Virus record (IMG/VR): IMGVR_UViG_3300046535_001680
Location: 1 to 23,236 of that record
Source of the DNA: a virus
Length of the DNA stretch: 23,236 nucleotides
Direction: 5' to 3' (one strand)
In this document: piece after piece, positions 21,514 through 23,236 of the stretch
Layout: every line of letters begins with the position of its first letter
Numbering within the stretch: position 1 is the first letter of the stretch
Translations under genes and position numbers: made by a program
The notes under the pieces: model-generated
The model's database searches: none
Seen by the model: only the letters and a program-made list of their open reading frames with translations
What the model was told of the DNA's origin: nothing

Positions 21514-21942
21514 TCAGCCGGCCAGCGCGACGAGCACGCCTTTGATTGCATCGACGCCCCAGATCACGCCCGCGACGCTCGTTCCCGAGGCGTCCGACGA
21601 CACGGTCTCGTCGTCGAAGACGTAGCAGTTCTGCAGAAGCATGTCCGCCGTGACGGCGTCCGTCACGTCGTTCTTCATCCACACGAGCGAGCGCTCGTGA
21701 ATCAGATCGATCGTGACCGGGGCGGTCGCGCCGTCCGCGACCACGGGGCCGAGGTCGGCGAAGAATCCGATCGGAATGAGTCCCGTGCCGACCGCACCTG
21801 GCTTGATCGACCCGTCGCCGGTATCGACGCAAGCGAGACCGCCAGGGTACGCCGTACTGCCGTCGGCGAGACCGTTGACGCCGCTGAACTGAAGCCGCGT
21901 CGCGAGCGTGCGACGGGTCATGCGCGAATTGCTGAGGCTCAT
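21514..21942 (-). CDS. Head decoration-like protein between protease and capsid (142 aa)
   Basis: A compact beta-rich protein with RRTLATRLQFSGVNGLADGST, GTGLIPIGFFADLGPVVADG, APVTIDLIHERSLVWMKND and SVAGVIWGVDAIKGVLVALAG. This fits small capsid-decoration proteins often encoded between protease/scaffold and major capsid, although not a specific family. The ATG at 21942 overlaps the previous stop (ATGA). Position is the main evidence; it could also be a head maturation factor. Confidence 0.55.
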   Translation of the reverse strand: MSLSNSRMTRRTLATRLQFSGVNGLADGSTAYPGGLACVDTGDGSIKPGAVGTGLIPIGFFADLGPVVADGATAPVTIDLIHERSLVWMKNDVTDAVTADMLLQNCYVFDDETVSSDASGTSVAGVIWGVDAIKGVLVALAG

Positions 21943-22640
21943 TTCCCGGACTCCTTCTTCGCGGTCAGTGAAGCGAGCATCGTCTTCGCCTCGTCGGCGT
22001 TCATCACGGCGTACGTCGAGTGCACGCCTGCGTGCTTCACGGTCGCGGTTTCGTGGTAGAGACCCATGCCGCGGTCGATCTCTTCGGCGAGCTCGGGGCG
22101 CACGGTCGGCCCGGTGCCCTGCTCTTTGCCGCGCGTCGCGGTGACGTGGTCCGCAGCGGCGGGGTTCGGGCGGGTAACCGGGATCGCGGCGAGCACGCGC
22201 TTGACCTTCTCGAGCGGGAACTCGTCCAGCATCGCGATCGTCTCTTTGCCGAGATCCTTCCGCGTTGCGTAGATCGCCTTGCGGTCCTCGGCCTCGAATC
22301 GCGCCTCGAGCGCGGCGTTCCGTGCCTCGAGCGACGCGAGTCGCGAAGCGGCGCGCGCGGCGGCCTTCGTGTCCTCGTCGTCCGCGTCGTCCTTCGCGTC
22401 CTTCTTGTCCGCGTCGTCGGCCGCGTCCTTCTTGTCCTCGGCCTCCTTCTTCGGCGGGGGCGCCGCGGGGGCCTTGCTCGACGGGGGCGCTTCGTCGCCA
22501 TCACCACCGTCGTCGCCCGCATCGGCGGACTTCGCCTTCGGGAGCATCGACTTCAGCGCCTTGCGCGCCGCCTCGGCGTCTTCGCCGTCGCCCTCTCGCG
22601 CCATGCGCGCGAGCTCTGCCAAGACCTCATGGTATTTCAT
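21939..22640 (-). CDS. Scaffold protein from internal start within the protease gene (Mu gpZ-like)
   Basis: An in-frame ATG at 22640 (Met173 of the long product) would give 233 residues that include a helical segment (KYHEVLAELARM), the acidic linker and the coiled-coil C-terminus, but not the protease. Upstream, GGAGAG at 22651-22646 lies 5 bases before the ATG, a stronger and better placed ribosome site than most genes in this operon have. Mu makes its scaffold Z from an internal start of gene I in the same way. Whether it is used here is inferred. Confidence 0.6.
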   Translation of the reverse strand: MKYHEVLAELARMAREGDGEDAEAARKALKSMLPKAKSADAGDDGGDGDEAPPSSKAPAAPPPKKEAEDKKDAADDADKKDAKDDADDEDTKAAARAASRLASLEARNAALEARFEAEDRKAIYATRKDLGKETIAMLDEFPLEKVKRVLAAIPVTRPNPAAADHVTATRGKEQGTGPTVRPELAEEIDRGMGLYHETATVKHAGVHSTYAVMNADEAKTMLASLTAKKESGK

Positions 22641-23156
22641 ACCGTCTCTCCGTGTCTCGTTGGTTGCCTCGACACCCGCGCGAGACGCGAGAGCCGTAAC
22701 CGAATGCGTTGCAGGGTTGTTCGTCAAGGCAGTGTTCAAGTAAGACACTACCTCATTCGTCTCAGGATCGCAATCGTACGCCGGGGAGAAGTATCGCCAC
22801 TCGGGGGGATCTTTCGTCAACCCGTCCCGAACGGTGTCCGTCCACTCGACGTTGACCGCCCAGAGATCTCCGTCGCGGACTTCGAGTTGATGCCAGCCGA
22901 CCGCCTTGCGAACATCGATGGGGGACATCGGATTCAGCGATAGGTGATCGACGTCGATCGAGTACAGATTCCCCCTGTTTTCCTGCTCGGTCATGAGCAG
23001 GTCTGCGCTTCGCGGCGAGAACACTGTGTCGCCGTGGTCCGTCATGTTCGATCCCGCGTGCCAAATTCGGAACGCGATCGGCATGCCCGTGACGTTGCGC
23101 TCGACGTCGTCCGACTGCTTGAAGATGAGGGTATCGCACCTCTTGATCTTCTTCAC
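21939..23156 (-). CDS. Mu gpI-like capsid maturation protease with C-terminal scaffold
   Basis: 405 residues. The N-terminal protease domain spans about 5-150, with NLYSIDVDHLSLNP (His71), a Trp-rich middle (GWHQLEVRDGDLWAVNVEWTD), then WRYFSPAYDCD at 120-130, where Ser124 may be the nucleophile, as in Mu-like I proteins (PF10123). Residues 205-285 are a low-complexity linker of Asp, Lys, Ala and Pro. The C-terminal part is a helical scaffold with a coiled coil (SRLASLEARNAALEARFEAEDR). The protease cleaves scaffold and capsid during maturation. The GTG at 23156 overlaps the upstream stop (GTGA). An internal start probably makes the scaffold alone. Confidence 0.82.
   Translation of the reverse strand: MKKIKRCDTLIFKQSDDVERNVTGMPIAFRIWHAGSNMTDHGDTVFSPRSADLLMTEQENRGNLYSIDVDHLSLNPMSPIDVRKAVGWHQLEVRDGDLWAVNVEWTDTVRDGLTKDPPEWRYFSPAYDCDPETNEVVSYLNTALTNNPATHSVTALASRAGVEATNETRRDGMKYHEVLAELARMAREGDGEDAEAARKALKSMLPKAKSADAGDDGGDGDEAPPSSKAPAAPPPKKEAEDKKDAADDADKKDAKDDADDEDTKAAARAASRLASLEARNAALEARFEAEDRKAIYATRKDLGKETIAMLDEFPLEKVKRVLAAIPVTRPNPAAADHVTATRGKEQGTGPTVRPELAEEIDRGMGLYHETATVKHAGVHSTYAVMNADEAKTMLASLTAKKESGK
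22646..22651 (-). promoter_or_regulatory. Internal ribosome binding site for the scaffold product
   Basis: GGAGAG on the minus strand lies 5 bases upstream of the internal ATG (22640) and inside the coding region, where no such motif is required by the protein sequence. Confidence 0.55.
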
Positions 23157-23236
23157 TGCAGCACCTCGTCCGTACCCACGTTCGGCTCAAGCGGCTCGGT
23201 GTCGGGGGTTGGGATCGGCGGGGGCGTGCCGTCGGG
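23153..23236 (-). CDS. C-terminal end of an upstream head gene (partial)
   Basis: The frame is open from the window edge to TGA 23155-23153, giving the last 27 residues (PDGTPPPIPTPDTEPLEP, then NVGTDEVLQ). The segment is proline-rich and acidic, as in C-terminal tails of portal or head-morphogenesis proteins (Mu gp29/gp30), which precede the I protease. The GTGA overlap with the protease start supports the frame. The identity cannot be judged from 27 residues. Confidence 0.6.
   Translation of the reverse strand, partial: PDGTPPPIPTPDTEPLEPNVGTDEVLQ

Noticed and set aside
20368-22059. Open frame of 563 codons on the plus strand across the capsid and decoration genes
   Set aside because: It is antisense to well-supported capsid and protease genes, is extremely rich in Arg, Asp and His, and has no coupled neighbours; long antisense frames are common at this GC content.
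1-23236. tRNA genes, integrase, transposase, attachment sites or insertion-sequence ends
   Set aside because: None was seen. Nearly all of the window is covered by overlapping phage genes with no gap long enough to hold them.

Overview
The window is part of a high-GC genome of a contractile-tailed (myovirus-type) bacteriophage or prophage. The capsid side is Mu-like: an I-type protease/scaffold followed by a gpT-type major capsid protein. The tail side carries sheath, tube, tape measure, spike, gp25-like wedge, baseplate J and tail protein I. A lipoprotein with a lipobox in the lysis region, and the Mu-like proteins, suggest a Gram-negative host; the host cannot be named from the sequence. 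No transposase, integrase, terminase, tRNA or CRISPR array is visible here.

Layout. Bases 1-3381 are a rightward operon whose genes overlap by about 4 bases (ATGA or GTGA junctions). It holds the tail end of a pentapeptide-repeat protein, a MazG/MazZ-like dNTP pyrophosphohydrolase, an HExxH (ImmA/IrrE-like) metalloprotease, an HTH-coiled coil-metallophosphoesterase fusion, a complete RpoD-type sigma factor, and two small proteins, one very cysteine-rich. Bases 3365-23236 are a leftward operon. Read in its own direction (right to left) it runs: end of a portal or head-morphogenesis gene, protease/scaffold, decoration-like protein, major capsid, unknown virion protein, connector and neck proteins, sheath, HNH endonuclease, tube, tail chaperones joined by a -1 frameshift, tape measure, baseplate and spike, wedge, baseplate J, tail protein I, fibre/spike proteins, and a lysis cassette ending in a DUF1906-type endolysin. 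The two operons converge and their last genes overlap by 17 bases, inside a 12-bp perfect inverted repeat that may be a bidirectional terminator.

How the parts work together. The leftward block builds the virion and lyses the cell in the usual myovirus order. The rightward block looks like a control or takeover module. Its sigma factor keeps the -35-reading residues of housekeeping sigma factors but has changed those that read the -10 element, so it may direct polymerase to phage promoters. There is no gene-free stretch over 300 bases; the largest gaps between genes are about 15 bases.

The most notable points are the sigma factor, the GGGAAAA frameshift site with a well-placed stem-loop, the internal scaffold start, the HNH gene wedged between sheath and tube, a spike with a LamG-like domain set into its beta-helix, and a pentapeptide-repeat gene end that is nearly identical at the DNA level from repeat to repeat.
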